From: Acidimicrobiaceae bacterium
Lineage (GTDB): Bacteria; Actinomycetota; Acidimicrobiia; Acidimicrobiales; RAAP-2
Assembly (NCBI GenBank): GCA_003131665.1
Contig: PKWA01000018.1
Location: 207 to 24,603, forward strand
Reading direction: 5' to 3'
DNA: 24,397 nucleotides
The position numbers and the translations under genes are program-made. Every line of letters begins with the position of its first letter. Within the stretch, counting starts at the first letter, position 1. The notes beneath the pieces are model-generated. The model was given only the letters and a program-made list of their open reading frames with translations, was not told the DNA's origin and ran no database searches. This document shows, piece after piece, positions 14,096 through 21,810 of this stretch.

Positions 14096-14243
14096 CGGGT
14101 GGTTCTTGATCGTTCATCGGGCCTCTCCAACAAGACACCTTCACCGTAGTTTCAACCACTTCAGAATTGCGATGTGTCTCAATCGTGGCTCCTCCAGATA
14201 GATTGGCGCCAGGACGGCGAAGGGCCGGTTCGTCTCGACTGAC

Positions 14244-14249
14244 TAATTT
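14244..14249 (+). promoter_or_regulatory. Candidate -10 box of the S51 hydrolase gene (TAATTT)
   Basis: TAATTT 20 nt before the ATG at 14270; a short leader would contain the GGAGGG site. The rest of the 174-nt intergenic stretch 14096-14269 shows no gene that I can support. Confidence 0.4.
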
Positions 14250-14269
14250 TGAGGTTGCACTGGAGGGCG

Positions 14270-14986
14270 ATGAACGGTGACCAGGGACCGGGACCCATTG
14301 CGCTGGTGGGTTCGGGTGAGTACTTGCCCGAGATGGCCGAGATCGAAGCGGGGCTGATCGCCGGAAGAGCACCTCGTTACGTCCAACTCGCCACGGCCGC
14401 CGTGCCCGATGGGCCTGACGTTGTCGAACATTGGCACCAACTCGGCATCGCCCAGGCGAAGCGGCTCGGAGTTGAACCGATTGTGGTGCCGGTGAACGAT
14501 CGCGCGGACGCGAACAACCCTGAGTTCGTGAAGATGATCGCCGGCGCCGGACTCATTTATCTCTCCGGCGGCGATCCCAACTACTTGGCCGACACCTTGC
14601 GCGACACAGCGATCTGGAGCGAGATCGAATCCACGTGGCGAGGTGGTGCCGCAATCGCGGGCTGCAGCGCGGGAGCGATGGCGCTGGGATCGTGGATCCC
14701 CTCTATCCGTCACCCCCGCAAGGGCAGTACTACCGGATTGAAGTTGCTCGAGCACGTGGGCGTACTGCCGCACTTCGACGCTTTCGCTGCACGGGTCCCG
14801 GATCTCTTCACACGTTTCGTACTGCCCGATGAGGCGTCGATCGCCGTCTTTGGAATTGATGAACAGACTGCGCTCGTGGGCGGCCCCAAGGAGTGGACCG
14901 TACAGGGACGACGCAGCGTCTGGCGTCTGACGTCGTCGGGCAGAGAAGAGTTCCCAATCGGCGCGAGCGTGACCACGCTCGGTTAA
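14270..14986 (+). CDS. Peptidase S51-family hydrolase (cyanophycinase / dipeptidase E-like)
   Basis: 238 residues with the class-I glutamine-amidotransferase-like fold of family S51. The N-terminal strand IALVGSGEYLP (10-20), the GGDPNYL loop (100-106) and the nucleophile elbow GCSAGAMAL with S133 (131-139) are visible. Members hydrolyse Asp-containing dipeptides (dipeptidase E) or cyanophycin (cyanophycinase). The length is nearer to dipeptidase E and the Type-1-GATase-like proteins than to typical cyanophycinases (about 270). GGAGGG lies just before the ATG at 14270; the longer frame from 14249 begins at a TTG before this site. No cyanophycin synthetase is nearby, so the substrate stays open. 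No signal peptide. Confidence 0.8.
   Translation: MNGDQGPGPIALVGSGEYLPEMAEIEAGLIAGRAPRYVQLATAAVPDGPDVVEHWHQLGIAQAKRLGVEPIVVPVNDRADANNPEFVKMIAGAGLIYLSGGDPNYLADTLRDTAIWSEIESTWRGGAAIAGCSAGAMALGSWIPSIRHPRKGSTTGLKLLEHVGVLPHFDAFAARVPDLFTRFVLPDEASIAVFGIDEQTALVGGPKEWTVQGRRSVWRLTSSGREEFPIGASVTTLG
14964..14981 (+). terminator. GC-rich hairpin at the end of the S51 hydrolase gene
   Basis: CGAGCG, TGACCA, CGCTCG forms a perfect 6-bp stem (possibly longer) over the last codons. No T run follows, so it is only a possible stop for transcription between two convergent genes. Confidence 0.25.
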
Positions 14987-15023
14987 CGAAGCGAGGAGAA
15001 GGACGCCGCTCGCTGACGTGCCA

Positions 15024-16229
15024 CTAACGGGCCGCCACTTTGTCCAAGTGGTAGCGAATTTGAATCGACGCCGCGGCCCCCTCACCAACGGCGGAGGCCA
15101 ACTGCTTGGTCGAGCCGTGACGCACATCGCCAGCGACGAACACGCCAGGCAAATTGGTGCGGAACTGCTCGTCACTCACGATGAATCCCCGGTCGTCCAG
15201 CTCGAGAACACCGTCGAGGAACGAGGTGTTGGGGTCCAGGCCAATGAAGACAAAGGCGCCCGAGGCCTCGTGATCACGACACTCTCCGCTCACGACGTCT
15301 TCGAGCTCGACGCTCTCGAGCTTGCCTGACGCACCGGCTTTGAATTTAGACACCTTGGAGTTCGTGACAACGGTCATCTTCGGATGTGCGAGCACCTTGT
15401 CCTGGAGGAGTCGACTGCCTGCCAACTTCTCGGAATACTCAGCCACCGTCACGTGATCGGCGAACTGAGTGAGGAAGAGACCCTCTTCTAGACCACTGTT
15501 GCCTCCCCCAATCACCAGCACCTCTTTGGCCCCCCGGTAGAACGGGCCGTCGCACGTGGCACAGAAGTGAATACCCGCGCCGATAAGGTCGGCCTCACCG
15601 TCGGCGCCGGTGCGCCGATAGACCGACCCCGTCGCGACGAGTACCGCTCGCGCGTTGTACGAGTCGCCGACCGCGGTCGTCACGGTGACCCACTCACCGT
15701 CTGCACTGATGGCGTTGACGGCCACCGCTTCAAGGATCTCCACGCCGTAGTTCTCAGCCTGGCGGCGCATCCGATCGGCCAGATCGTGACCGGCGACGCC
15801 GTCCGGGAACCCCGGATAGTTGTCGAGTCGTTCGGTCACGCCGGCCTGACCACCCGGCGCGGACTTTTCTATGATGAGCACACTCTGGTTTTCTCTCGCG
15901 GCGTAGATCGCGGCGGTGAGTCCCGTGGGGCCGCCCCCGACGATGATCACGTCGTAAGTGGAAGACTTCGCCGAACGGGTGAGACCTAACTTCTCGGCCA
16001 GTTCGTCGTTGCCCGGCTCGATGAGGTGGGTGCCGTCGGGAAAGATGATCGTGGGAATGCTCCGACTCCCGCCGTTAATCTTCTCGACGAGTTCGGTCGC
16101 CTCGGGATGTTGCTCGAGGTCAATCCAGTCGAATGCCACGCGTTGTTCGCTCAGAAAATCCTTCGCCCGACGACAGTCGGGGCACCACGTGGCGCCGATG
16201 ACGGTGATGGTATCGGTCGCGATTTCCAT
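15024..16229 (-). CDS. trxB: Glutaredoxin-thioredoxin reductase fusion
   Basis: A 401-residue protein with two modules. Residues about 1-85 form a glutaredoxin/mycoredoxin-like domain with TWCPDCRRAKDFL (C16-P-D-C19) and the cis-Pro SIPT (57-60). Residues about 91-401 form an FAD/NADPH thioredoxin reductase: FAD loop VIIVGGGPTGLTAA (94-107), redox pair CATC (223-226), NADPH loop VIGGGNSGLEE (239-249) and a late FAD motif FVAGDVRHG. The reductase presumably passes NADPH electrons to its own Grx-like domain or to separate thioredoxins. Fused redox domains are known in this family (AhpF at the N-terminus, M. leprae TrxB-Trx at the C-terminus); an N-terminal single Grx is less common. The start at 16229 follows AAGGAG by 4 nt. 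It is convergent with the S51 gene and divergent from the DMT gene. Confidence 0.92.
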   Translation of the reverse strand: MEIATDTITVIGATWCPDCRRAKDFLSEQRVAFDWIDLEQHPEATELVEKINGGSRSIPTIIFPDGTHLIEPGNDELAEKLGLTRSAKSSTYDVIIVGGGPTGLTAAIYAARENQSVLIIEKSAPGGQAGVTERLDNYPGFPDGVAGHDLADRMRRQAENYGVEILEAVAVNAISADGEWVTVTTAVGDSYNARAVLVATGSVYRRTGADGEADLIGAGIHFCATCDGPFYRGAKEVLVIGGGNSGLEEGLFLTQFADHVTVAEYSEKLAGSRLLQDKVLAHPKMTVVTNSKVSKFKAGASGKLESVELEDVVSGECRDHEASGAFVFIGLDPNTSFLDGVLELDDRGFIVSDEQFRTNLPGVFVAGDVRHGSTKQLASAVGEGAAASIQIRYHLDKVAAR

Positions 16230-16347
16230 CGAGCTCCTTTTTTGGTGAAGTTCGCTCACTTGCTAACGCTGCCAGGTCACCCTAGTGCCAGCGCCGCCAA
16301 CACCGTCGCGCCGCGGTGCATTCATCGTTCGTTGAAGGCACCTGGCC

Positions 16348-16353
16348 TAGCGT
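16348..16353 (+). promoter_or_regulatory. -10 box of leaderless promoter (TAGCGT)
   Basis: TAGCGT, 7 nt, then ATG at 16361. A near copy on the other strand (TAGGGT, revcomp of 16279-16284) may serve the divergent reductase gene. No -35 stands out. Confidence 0.4.
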
Positions 16354-16360
16354 GACAACT

Positions 16361-17251
16361 ATGCCCGGAGCGATGACTCTTAGTCAATCACTTGCGATAC
16401 TCTTTGCGCTTCTCACGGCCGTGACCAACGCCATCGCCGTCACGACACAGCACATTGCAAGCACGAGAAAACAAGATCACGCGTCCAATTGGCGTCTCAC
16501 GATCTTCCTCTTTCGCCAGCCGCTCTGGCTACTCGGCTGGGTGGCGTTGTTTGGCTCATTGATCTTCCAGGCGCTGGCCCTTCATTTTGGTCCGATGTCC
16601 GAAGTCCAACCACTTCTGGTCGTAGAACTCATTGTCGTGCTCGTGCTTCGCCGGTTCTGGATTCACCAAGGCATTCGTCGTCTCGCGTGGATCAGCGCGG
16701 GCGTCACCGTTATAGGACTGGCGCTGTTTCTCGTCGCGAGTTCACCTCGCGGGCGCGCCAACGTACCCCAGAGCTCTCACTGGATTGCCCCGGTACTCGT
16801 CATTCTGGGTGTGACGATCGTGCTACTCAGCGTGGCGCGGGCTGGATCGCCGAGCCGCCGCGCCGGTTTCTTCGCCGCCGCGACCGGCGTGACGTGGGCG
16901 CTCGAGGCGACGTTCATTAAAGCGACGACCGACACGATCGCGTCCTCGGGCTTTGCCGGAGCGTTGACCCGCTGGCCGCTGTACGCCTTCATCGTGGGGG
17001 GCATCGTCGGGCTGTTCTGTGAACAGGCGGCCCTGCACGTGGGGCCACTCAACGTGTCTCAGCCCTTCATCGTGATCGTCGACCCCGTTGTCAGTGTCGT
17101 GCTCGGCGTGTGGCTCTACAGCGAGAGACTGTCGGGAGGAGTAGCCCATCTCGGCCTCGCGGCGGCGGGGTTCGTCGCCATGTGCGTCGGCGTTGTCGTG
17201 CTCACTCAGAGCGCCCCTTCGACAATGAAGGCCGAAGCCCACCGCTTATGA
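16361..17251 (+). CDS. DMT-superfamily (EamA/NIPA-like) membrane transporter
   Basis: 296 residues with about nine to ten hydrophobic segments in two halves, as in the drug/metabolite transporter superfamily. The stretch LHFGPMSEVQPLLVVELI in the first half and LHVGPLNVSQPFIVIVDP in the second are the matching halves of the internal duplication. This form (FGP.S.VQPLL) is common in actinobacteria and resembles NIPA-type proteins; the substrate is unknown. I set the start at the ATG at 16361 by the leaderless layout; ATG 16373, with GGAG just upstream, is a close alternative, and the GTG at 16316 is unlikely. The stop overlaps the next start (ATGA). Confidence 0.8.
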   Translation: MPGAMTLSQSLAILFALLTAVTNAIAVTTQHIASTRKQDHASNWRLTIFLFRQPLWLLGWVALFGSLIFQALALHFGPMSEVQPLLVVELIVVLVLRRFWIHQGIRRLAWISAGVTVIGLALFLVASSPRGRANVPQSSHWIAPVLVILGVTIVLLSVARAGSPSRRAGFFAAATGVTWALEATFIKATTDTIASSGFAGALTRWPLYAFIVGGIVGLFCEQAALHVGPLNVSQPFIVIVDPVVSVVLGVWLYSERLSGGVAHLGLAAAGFVAMCVGVVVLTQSAPSTMKAEAHRL

Positions 17252-17871
17252 GCGACGGTGATCCTCCGCGACGCGTCGGACCCGCGGGCACGGCCCACGC
17301 CGTTTGGTACGTGGCGCTCAGCCAGATCGCCTTCGCCTTCTTCTTGGCAATCTGCGTCGCGATTCATCCCGGCCTCGTGATCAAGGTCAATGAGGGAGGG
17401 ATGAGCAACTACGGCGTCCACGCTAAGACGGTCGTGCCCTACACGTTGGCCCTCGGGTTCGCTTCCGCCCTGACCTACTGGGGCGCCCGTCGGATTCCCA
17501 CGATCACCACATCGGCCCGGCGCTTCCAGGCTCTTCTTCGCGCGTACAGCTGGCTCGTACTGCTCACCCTCGTGACCACCTACGGCTATACGTTGAACGC
17601 ACCGCTGAAGTATGTCCACGTCACGGTCGGCGTCACGATCATCGTCTTTGAGTCCGCGGCGTCGCTGTGGATGTACTGGGCCGTGAGAAGTCTTCGCTCC
17701 GTCCTCTTCGTCCAACTTTTGGGCTTCGCGCTCGCCGCACTCACGTTCTTTGGCGCGCTGCACGTGTTGTTTCTCTCCCAGATACTGACCGGCGGGGGTT
17801 TTGCGCTGTTGCTCGTTCGAGCGTGCCGACGGCTCGCTCCCTCACCCGATGGACTTATCCGAGCCCGTTGA
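17248..17871 (+). CDS. Unknown six-helix membrane protein
   Basis: I do not recognise this 207-residue protein. It has a short polar N-terminus, six hydrophobic segments (about residues 19-40, 66-85, 96-118, 124-147, 150-172 and 174-192) and a basic C-terminal tail, which suggests an even number of crossings with both ends in the cytoplasm. No catalytic or transport motif is evident. The ATG overlaps the stop of the DMT transporter gene as ATGA, so the two are probably made from one message and may act together. The upstream in-frame extension overlaps the transporter gene and is not likely. The next gene is convergent. Confidence 0.7.
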   Translation: MSDGDPPRRVGPAGTAHAVWYVALSQIAFAFFLAICVAIHPGLVIKVNEGGMSNYGVHAKTVVPYTLALGFASALTYWGARRIPTITTSARRFQALLRAYSWLVLLTLVTTYGYTLNAPLKYVHVTVGVTIIVFESAASLWMYWAVRSLRSVLFVQLLGFALAALTFFGALHVLFLSQILTGGGFALLLVRACRRLAPSPDGLIRAR

Positions 17872-17904
17872 AGTCAGATCGACCGATGTTCGGCTCTCTT
17901 TCAA

Positions 17905-18264
17905 TCAGATAAAAGGGCTCTTCATGTTCTCACCGGTGGTGGGTCCGAGTCCGGCCCGTTCTCGGATGACGGCCTCGGCGGCGTCGGGGTCATCGGGCGT
18001 GATGAAGGGATTGATGAACTTACCCAGATCGAGCAGGAAGCCGATCTTCTTCTTCGGTCGATTGACGTCAAGATTGGCCCAGTACCGGAAAGTCCCCGTT
18101 CCCCATATGCGCCATCGCCCCCTGAGGGCCGTCATCTCGAATCGTCGCATTCCCTTGATTGAGCGGTAGGGAATGTCCTTGGTGAGTTTAGGAAAGTAGT
18201 AGTCGTGTATACGTACGCCCGCTTCGGTACATTCAATTTTCACGTCGTTGTAGTCCTTGCTCAT
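17905..18264 (-). CDS. Small PH-domain-like protein, function unknown
   Basis: 119 residues, no signal peptide or membrane helix. The first 75 residues look beta-rich, with short alternating strands (VKIECTEAGVRIHDYYF, then IPYRSIKGMRRFEM, then GRWRIWGTGTFRYW) that resemble a bacterial PH-like fold; the C-terminal third is helical with PDDPDAAEAVI. This reading comes from pattern only. The ATG is preceded by TATGCT and 6 nt, so it seems to have its own leaderless promoter although it lies only 26 nt after the LLM oxidoreductase gene on the same strand. No function is proposed. Confidence 0.72.
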   Translation of the reverse strand: MSKDYNDVKIECTEAGVRIHDYYFPKLTKDIPYRSIKGMRRFEMTALRGRWRIWGTGTFRYWANLDVNRPKKKIGFLLDLGKFINPFITPDDPDAAEAVIRERAGLGPTTGENMKSPFI

Positions 18265-18270
18265 GAGCGA

Positions 18271-18276
18271 AGCATA
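18271..18276 (-). promoter_or_regulatory. -10 box of leaderless promoter (TATGCT, minus strand)
   Basis: Read on the minus strand, TATGCT, then TCGCTC, then ATG at 18264. It lies inside the 26-nt gap after the LLM oxidoreductase gene. Confidence 0.5.
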
Positions 18277-18290
18277 CGTTGAGGTGCCAC

Positions 18291-19286
18291 TTAGATCGTG
18301 CCGATGATGTGCTGGCGATACGCCTCGATGGTCCCTTCGGGATTGTCGTGCATGAGATAGAGCGCGAACTGGTCGACGCCGAGATCACTGAGTTCACTGA
18401 GACGTTCTCGATGCTGTTCGACCGGGCCTAGTACGCAGAAACGGTCAATGATTTCGTCAGGTACGAACTCGGCGTCGGGATTGCCGGCCTGACCGTGATG
18501 GCTGTAGTCGTACCCCTTGCGACCCTTGATGTAGTCGGTCAAGGCAGGTGGGACCATGTTCGACTCAGCGCCGTAACGTTCGACGATGTCGGCCACGTGA
18601 TTGCCCACCATGCCGCCGAACCAGCGCACTTGATCGCGCTGGTGTGCGAGGTCGTCACCGACGTACGCCGGCGCCGCGACACAGACCTGGTACTTCTCGG
18701 TGCTTCGACGAGCGGCCCGCACAGCTTCGTGCGCGCTCTCGATTGCCCAGCGCACGACGAAGGGATCGGCCAATTGCAGAATTAGGCCGTCGGCCTTGCG
18801 CCCCGCGAGTTCCAACGCCTTGGGTCCGTAGGCCGCCATCCAGACGTCGAGCTCGCCAGTTTCGACCCAGGGGATCTTCACTGTTCGATCGTTGACGATG
18901 GCTTCTCGACCCTCCACGAGGTCTTTAATCACGCTCATGCACGATGAGAGCGTGGCCAGCGAGGCGGGAGTTCCTCCCGTCACGCGCAGCGCCGAGTCCC
19001 CACGGCCGATGCCACAGATCGTTCTCGGTCCGAACATTTCGTTCAAAGTGGCGAAGAGTGACGCCGTCACGGTCCAGTCGCGCGTGATCGGATTGGTCAC
19101 CATCGGACCGACTTTGATACGTGAAGTGGAACTAAGGATCTGGGAGTAGATGACGAACGGCTCTTGCCAGAGCACGACCGAATCGAATGTCCAAAAATGC
19201 GAGAAGCCGGCGTCTTCAGCGCGTTTGGCCAGCTCGATGACATCTTTCGCCGGCGCGTTCGTCTGGGCGACGAGTCCAAAGTCCAT
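18291..19286 (-). CDS. LLM-class F420-dependent oxidoreductase (TIGR03842-like)
   Basis: Luciferase-like flavin/deazaflavin oxidoreductase with a TIM-barrel fold, 331 residues. The sequence matches what I know of the TIGR03842 branch: MDFGLVAQTNAP, FWTFDSVVLWQEPF, VGPMVTNPITRDWTV, CGIGRGDSALR, AAYGPKALELAG, RWFGGMVGNHVADIV and KGRKGYDY. Members of this branch often sit beside hydantoinase/dihydropyrimidinase genes, as here. The exact reaction is not established to my knowledge; an F420H2-linked step on a ring amide is an inference. The start at 19286 follows GGGGAG by 5 nt; the longer frame from 19427 overlaps the hydantoinase gene and is not credible. It lies 64 nt after the hydantoinase stop. 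Confidence 0.9.
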   Translation of the reverse strand: MDFGLVAQTNAPAKDVIELAKRAEDAGFSHFWTFDSVVLWQEPFVIYSQILSSTSRIKVGPMVTNPITRDWTVTASLFATLNEMFGPRTICGIGRGDSALRVTGGTPASLATLSSCMSVIKDLVEGREAIVNDRTVKIPWVETGELDVWMAAYGPKALELAGRKADGLILQLADPFVVRWAIESAHEAVRAARRSTEKYQVCVAAPAYVGDDLAHQRDQVRWFGGMVGNHVADIVERYGAESNMVPPALTDYIKGRKGYDYSHHGQAGNPDAEFVPDEIIDRFCVLGPVEQHRERLSELSDLGVDQFALYLMHDNPEGTIEAYRQHIIGTI

Positions 19287-19350
19287 CGCTACTCCCCTAT
19301 CAATTCGTTCACGCGGCCGGTCACATTCCAGACTCTCGCGAAAGCCGAGT

Positions 19351-20754
19351 TCATCGAAGATAGCCGTTGAGGCCGCGTTGCAGAAAGTGACCAGATCCCG
19401 GGCGTCCAACGTACTGATCGTGCTCAATGACGACCGTGCCTCGTGAGAGCACCGTCTTTACCTGTCCTCTGACTTCCAGGCCCTCGTAGGCCGAGTAGTC
19501 CACGTTCATGTGGTGCGTCGCTGCGGAAAACGTGTGGGTGGCGTCGGGATCGTAGAGCACAATGTCCGCATCGGATCCGGGGGCGATAACTCCCTTCTTC
19601 GGAAAGAGTCCGAACATTCTCGCCGGCGTCGTCGCCGTGACCTCGACCCAGCGCGCGAGTGAGATCTCGCCGCGTTCGACACCCTGAAAGATCAGATCGA
19701 GGCGGTGTTCGACGCCGGGAATGCCGTTAGGAATCTTCGAAAAATCGCCGAGACCGAGTTCCTTCTGTTCCTTAAAGCAAAAGGGGCAGTGATCGGTCGA
19801 CACAATGCTGAGATCGTCCGTCCGTAGGCCGCGCCAGAGATCGACGTGGGTACTCTCGGGGCGAAGCGGTGGCGAACAGACGTACTTGGCGCCTTCGAAG
19901 CCCTCGCGAGCGAGGTCGTCGTCGGAGAGAAAGAGATACTGCGGACAGGTCTCGGCAAACACGCTCTGTCCCCGATCCCTCGCCGTCACTACCTCATCCA
20001 AGGCCTCGGGGGCCGAAAGGTGCACGATATACAGCGGCGCGCCCGCGACGCGGGCGAGTTGAATCGCTCGGTGCGTGGCTTCGCCTTCGAGAAACGTCGG
20101 TCGCGTCGATCCGTGAAATCGTGGATCGCTCTCGCCCCGGGCCAGCGCTTGAGCCACCAGTACGTCGATGGCGATGCCATTTTCGGCGTGCATCATGATG
20201 GTCGAGCCGTTGGAAGAAGCCTGCTGCATGGCTTGAAGGATTTCGCCGTCGGTCGAGTAAAACACCCCCGGATAGGCCATGAACAACTTGAAACTGCTGA
20301 CTCCTTCGTCGACGACCAAGTCCATCTCTTTCAGTGAGGACTCATTCACGTCCGAGACGATCATGTGAAAGCCGTAGTCGATCGCGCAGTTACCTTCAGC
20401 CTTGGCGTGCCACGCGTCGAGACCTTCTCGAAGGGTCTTGCCCTTCAATTGAATAGCGAAATCAATGATCGTCGTAGTGCCGCCAAAGGCCGCCGCTCGC
20501 GTGCCGGTCTCGAAAGTGTCGGCCGACTGCGTACCGCCAAAGGGCATCTCCATATGAGTGTGTCCGTCAATGGCGCCGGGAATGACGAACTGGCCATTGG
20601 CGTCGATGACCCGGTCCGCGCTCTCCTGCCACGACGCCGACGCGGACGATCCCGGAGCAGCGAGCGCGGCGATGGTCTCGCCGTCGACGAGCACGTCCGC
20701 GGCGAAGGGACCGCTCGCGTTCACGACGGTGCCCCCGCTGATCAATATTCTCAT
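19351..20754 (-). CDS. hydA: Dihydropyrimidinase / D-hydantoinase
   Basis: Metal-dependent amidohydrolase that opens dihydrouracil, dihydrothymine or hydantoins to N-carbamoyl amino acids. The 467 residues match the family. Metal ligands are visible: H65 and H67 in GHTHMEMPFGG, the carboxylated Lys K156 in SFKLFMAY, H189 in MMHAENG, H245 in VHLSAPEA and D321 in STDHCPF. The C-terminal small beta domain carries GSDADIVLYDP. AGGAGAGGT followed by CGC precedes the ATG. It is the second gene after the nitrilase-type hydrolase (40 nt gap) and before the LLM oxidoreductase. The natural substrate, dihydropyrimidine or hydantoin, cannot be decided from motifs. Confidence 0.95.
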   Translation of the reverse strand: MRILISGGTVVNASGPFAADVLVDGETIAALAAPGSSASASWQESADRVIDANGQFVIPGAIDGHTHMEMPFGGTQSADTFETGTRAAAFGGTTTIIDFAIQLKGKTLREGLDAWHAKAEGNCAIDYGFHMIVSDVNESSLKEMDLVVDEGVSSFKLFMAYPGVFYSTDGEILQAMQQASSNGSTIMMHAENGIAIDVLVAQALARGESDPRFHGSTRPTFLEGEATHRAIQLARVAGAPLYIVHLSAPEALDEVVTARDRGQSVFAETCPQYLFLSDDDLAREGFEGAKYVCSPPLRPESTHVDLWRGLRTDDLSIVSTDHCPFCFKEQKELGLGDFSKIPNGIPGVEHRLDLIFQGVERGEISLARWVEVTATTPARMFGLFPKKGVIAPGSDADIVLYDPDATHTFSAATHHMNVDYSAYEGLEVRGQVKTVLSRGTVVIEHDQYVGRPGSGHFLQRGLNGYLR

Positions 20755-20793
20755 GCGACCTCTCCTATCTTCTTCCGAGCAGCTTCGCCATAA

Positions 20794-21654
20794 CTAGGGA
20801 GTGACCAACTCGCCGTAGCTATCGGGACGGCGATCACGGTAGAACGCCCAGGTGCGGCGAACGTCGCTCAACACACTCATGTCCAGGTCGCGCACGATTA
20901 CCTCGTCGTCGCTGTCCGACGCGGCGTCACCGACGATCTGCCCGCGGGGATTGACGAAGTACGACGAACCGTAAAAGCTGTTGTCGCCGAGATCTTCGAC
21001 GCCCACTCGGTTGATCGCGCCGACGAAGTACTCATTGGCGACGGCCGCGGCGGGCTGTTCGAGGTTCCAGAGATAGGCCGACAGACCTCGACTGGTGGCC
21101 GAGGGGTTAAACACAATCTTCGCGCCGGCCAGGCCGAGCGCGCGCCAGCCCTCGGGAAAGTGTCGGTCGTAACAGATGTAGACCCCGATCGGTCCGACCG
21201 CGGTGTGAAAGATCGGATAGCCGAGATTGCCTGGTCGAAAGTAGAACTTCTCCCAGAACCCCTGCACCTGAGGTATGTGATGCTTGCGATACTTGCCCAA
21301 ATACGTACCGTCGGCGTCAATGACAAAAGCGGTGTTGTAGAAGACGCCTTCTTGCTCGACTTCGTAGATGGGCACAACGAGCACCAAGTTCGTTTCACGG
21401 GCGAGCTCTTGCATGAGCTCGGTGGTCGGTCCGGGAATCGTCTCGGTGTACGAGAAGTACTGCGGATCTTGCACCTGACAGAAGTACGGGCCGTAGAAAA
21501 GTTCTTGAAAACAGAGAACCTGGGCGCCTTGATCCGCGGCCTTGCGGGCTAGCGCCACGTTGACGTCAATCATGGACTTTTTGTCCCCGGTCCAATTGGT
21601 CTGGACCAGTGCCGCGCGCACAATCTCGGTGCTGGGTGCATCTTCGTCGTTCAT
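20794..21654 (-). CDS. Nitrilase-superfamily beta-ureidopropionase (N-carbamoyl amino acid amidohydrolase)
   Basis: Releases CO2 and ammonia from N-carbamoyl-beta-alanine or related N-carbamoyl amino acids, the step after dihydropyrimidinase. The 286 residues fit the bacterial N-carbamoylputrescine/beta-ureidopropionase branch. The catalytic triad is visible: E51 (FQELFYGPYF), K124 (KYRKHHIPQ) and C161 (YICYDRHFPEGWR). The last motif, with DRHFPEGWR, is typical of this branch. AGGAGAGGT plus CC lies just before the ATG. It is the first gene of the minus-strand operon (nitrilase, hydantoinase, LLM oxidoreductase). N-carbamoylputrescine amidase (polyamine pathway) is the main alternative, but the hydantoinase neighbour favours the pyrimidine/hydantoin reading. 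Confidence 0.92.
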   Translation of the reverse strand: MNDEDAPSTEIVRAALVQTNWTGDKKSMIDVNVALARKAADQGAQVLCFQELFYGPYFCQVQDPQYFSYTETIPGPTTELMQELARETNLVLVVPIYEVEQEGVFYNTAFVIDADGTYLGKYRKHHIPQVQGFWEKFYFRPGNLGYPIFHTAVGPIGVYICYDRHFPEGWRALGLAGAKIVFNPSATSRGLSAYLWNLEQPAAAVANEYFVGAINRVGVEDLGDNSFYGSSYFVNPRGQIVGDAASDSDDEVIVRDLDMSVLSDVRRTWAFYRDRRPDSYGELVTP

Positions 21655-21810
21655 GGACCTCTCCTCGGGACTATTGACAGTTAATGGATGTTCTGTTGCA
21701 TGGGGTCGTTCACTCGTCGTGTCGCCTTTTGACAGATCTCCCCGTTCCGATTGACGAACCCGAGTTCGCGCGGCCCACGAGGTCCGACGATTACCCGAGC
21801 AGATTTTGAT

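Noticed and set aside
14990..15014. AGCGAG ... CTCGCT inverted repeat between the S51 and reductase genes
   Set aside because: Loop of 13 nt and a 6-bp stem without a T run; too weak to call a terminator.
14243..15175. Minus-strand open frame of 310 codons opposite the S51 hydrolase
   Set aside because: It spans the S51 gene and runs into the reductase gene in another frame; no motif and no ribosome site.
16271..16356. GCCAGGT ... ACCTGGC and CTAG-GTGAC pieces in the divergent region of reductase and DMT genes
   Set aside because: The pieces occur in different order on the two arms, so they do not form one clean palindrome; probably two similar -10 regions rather than an operator.
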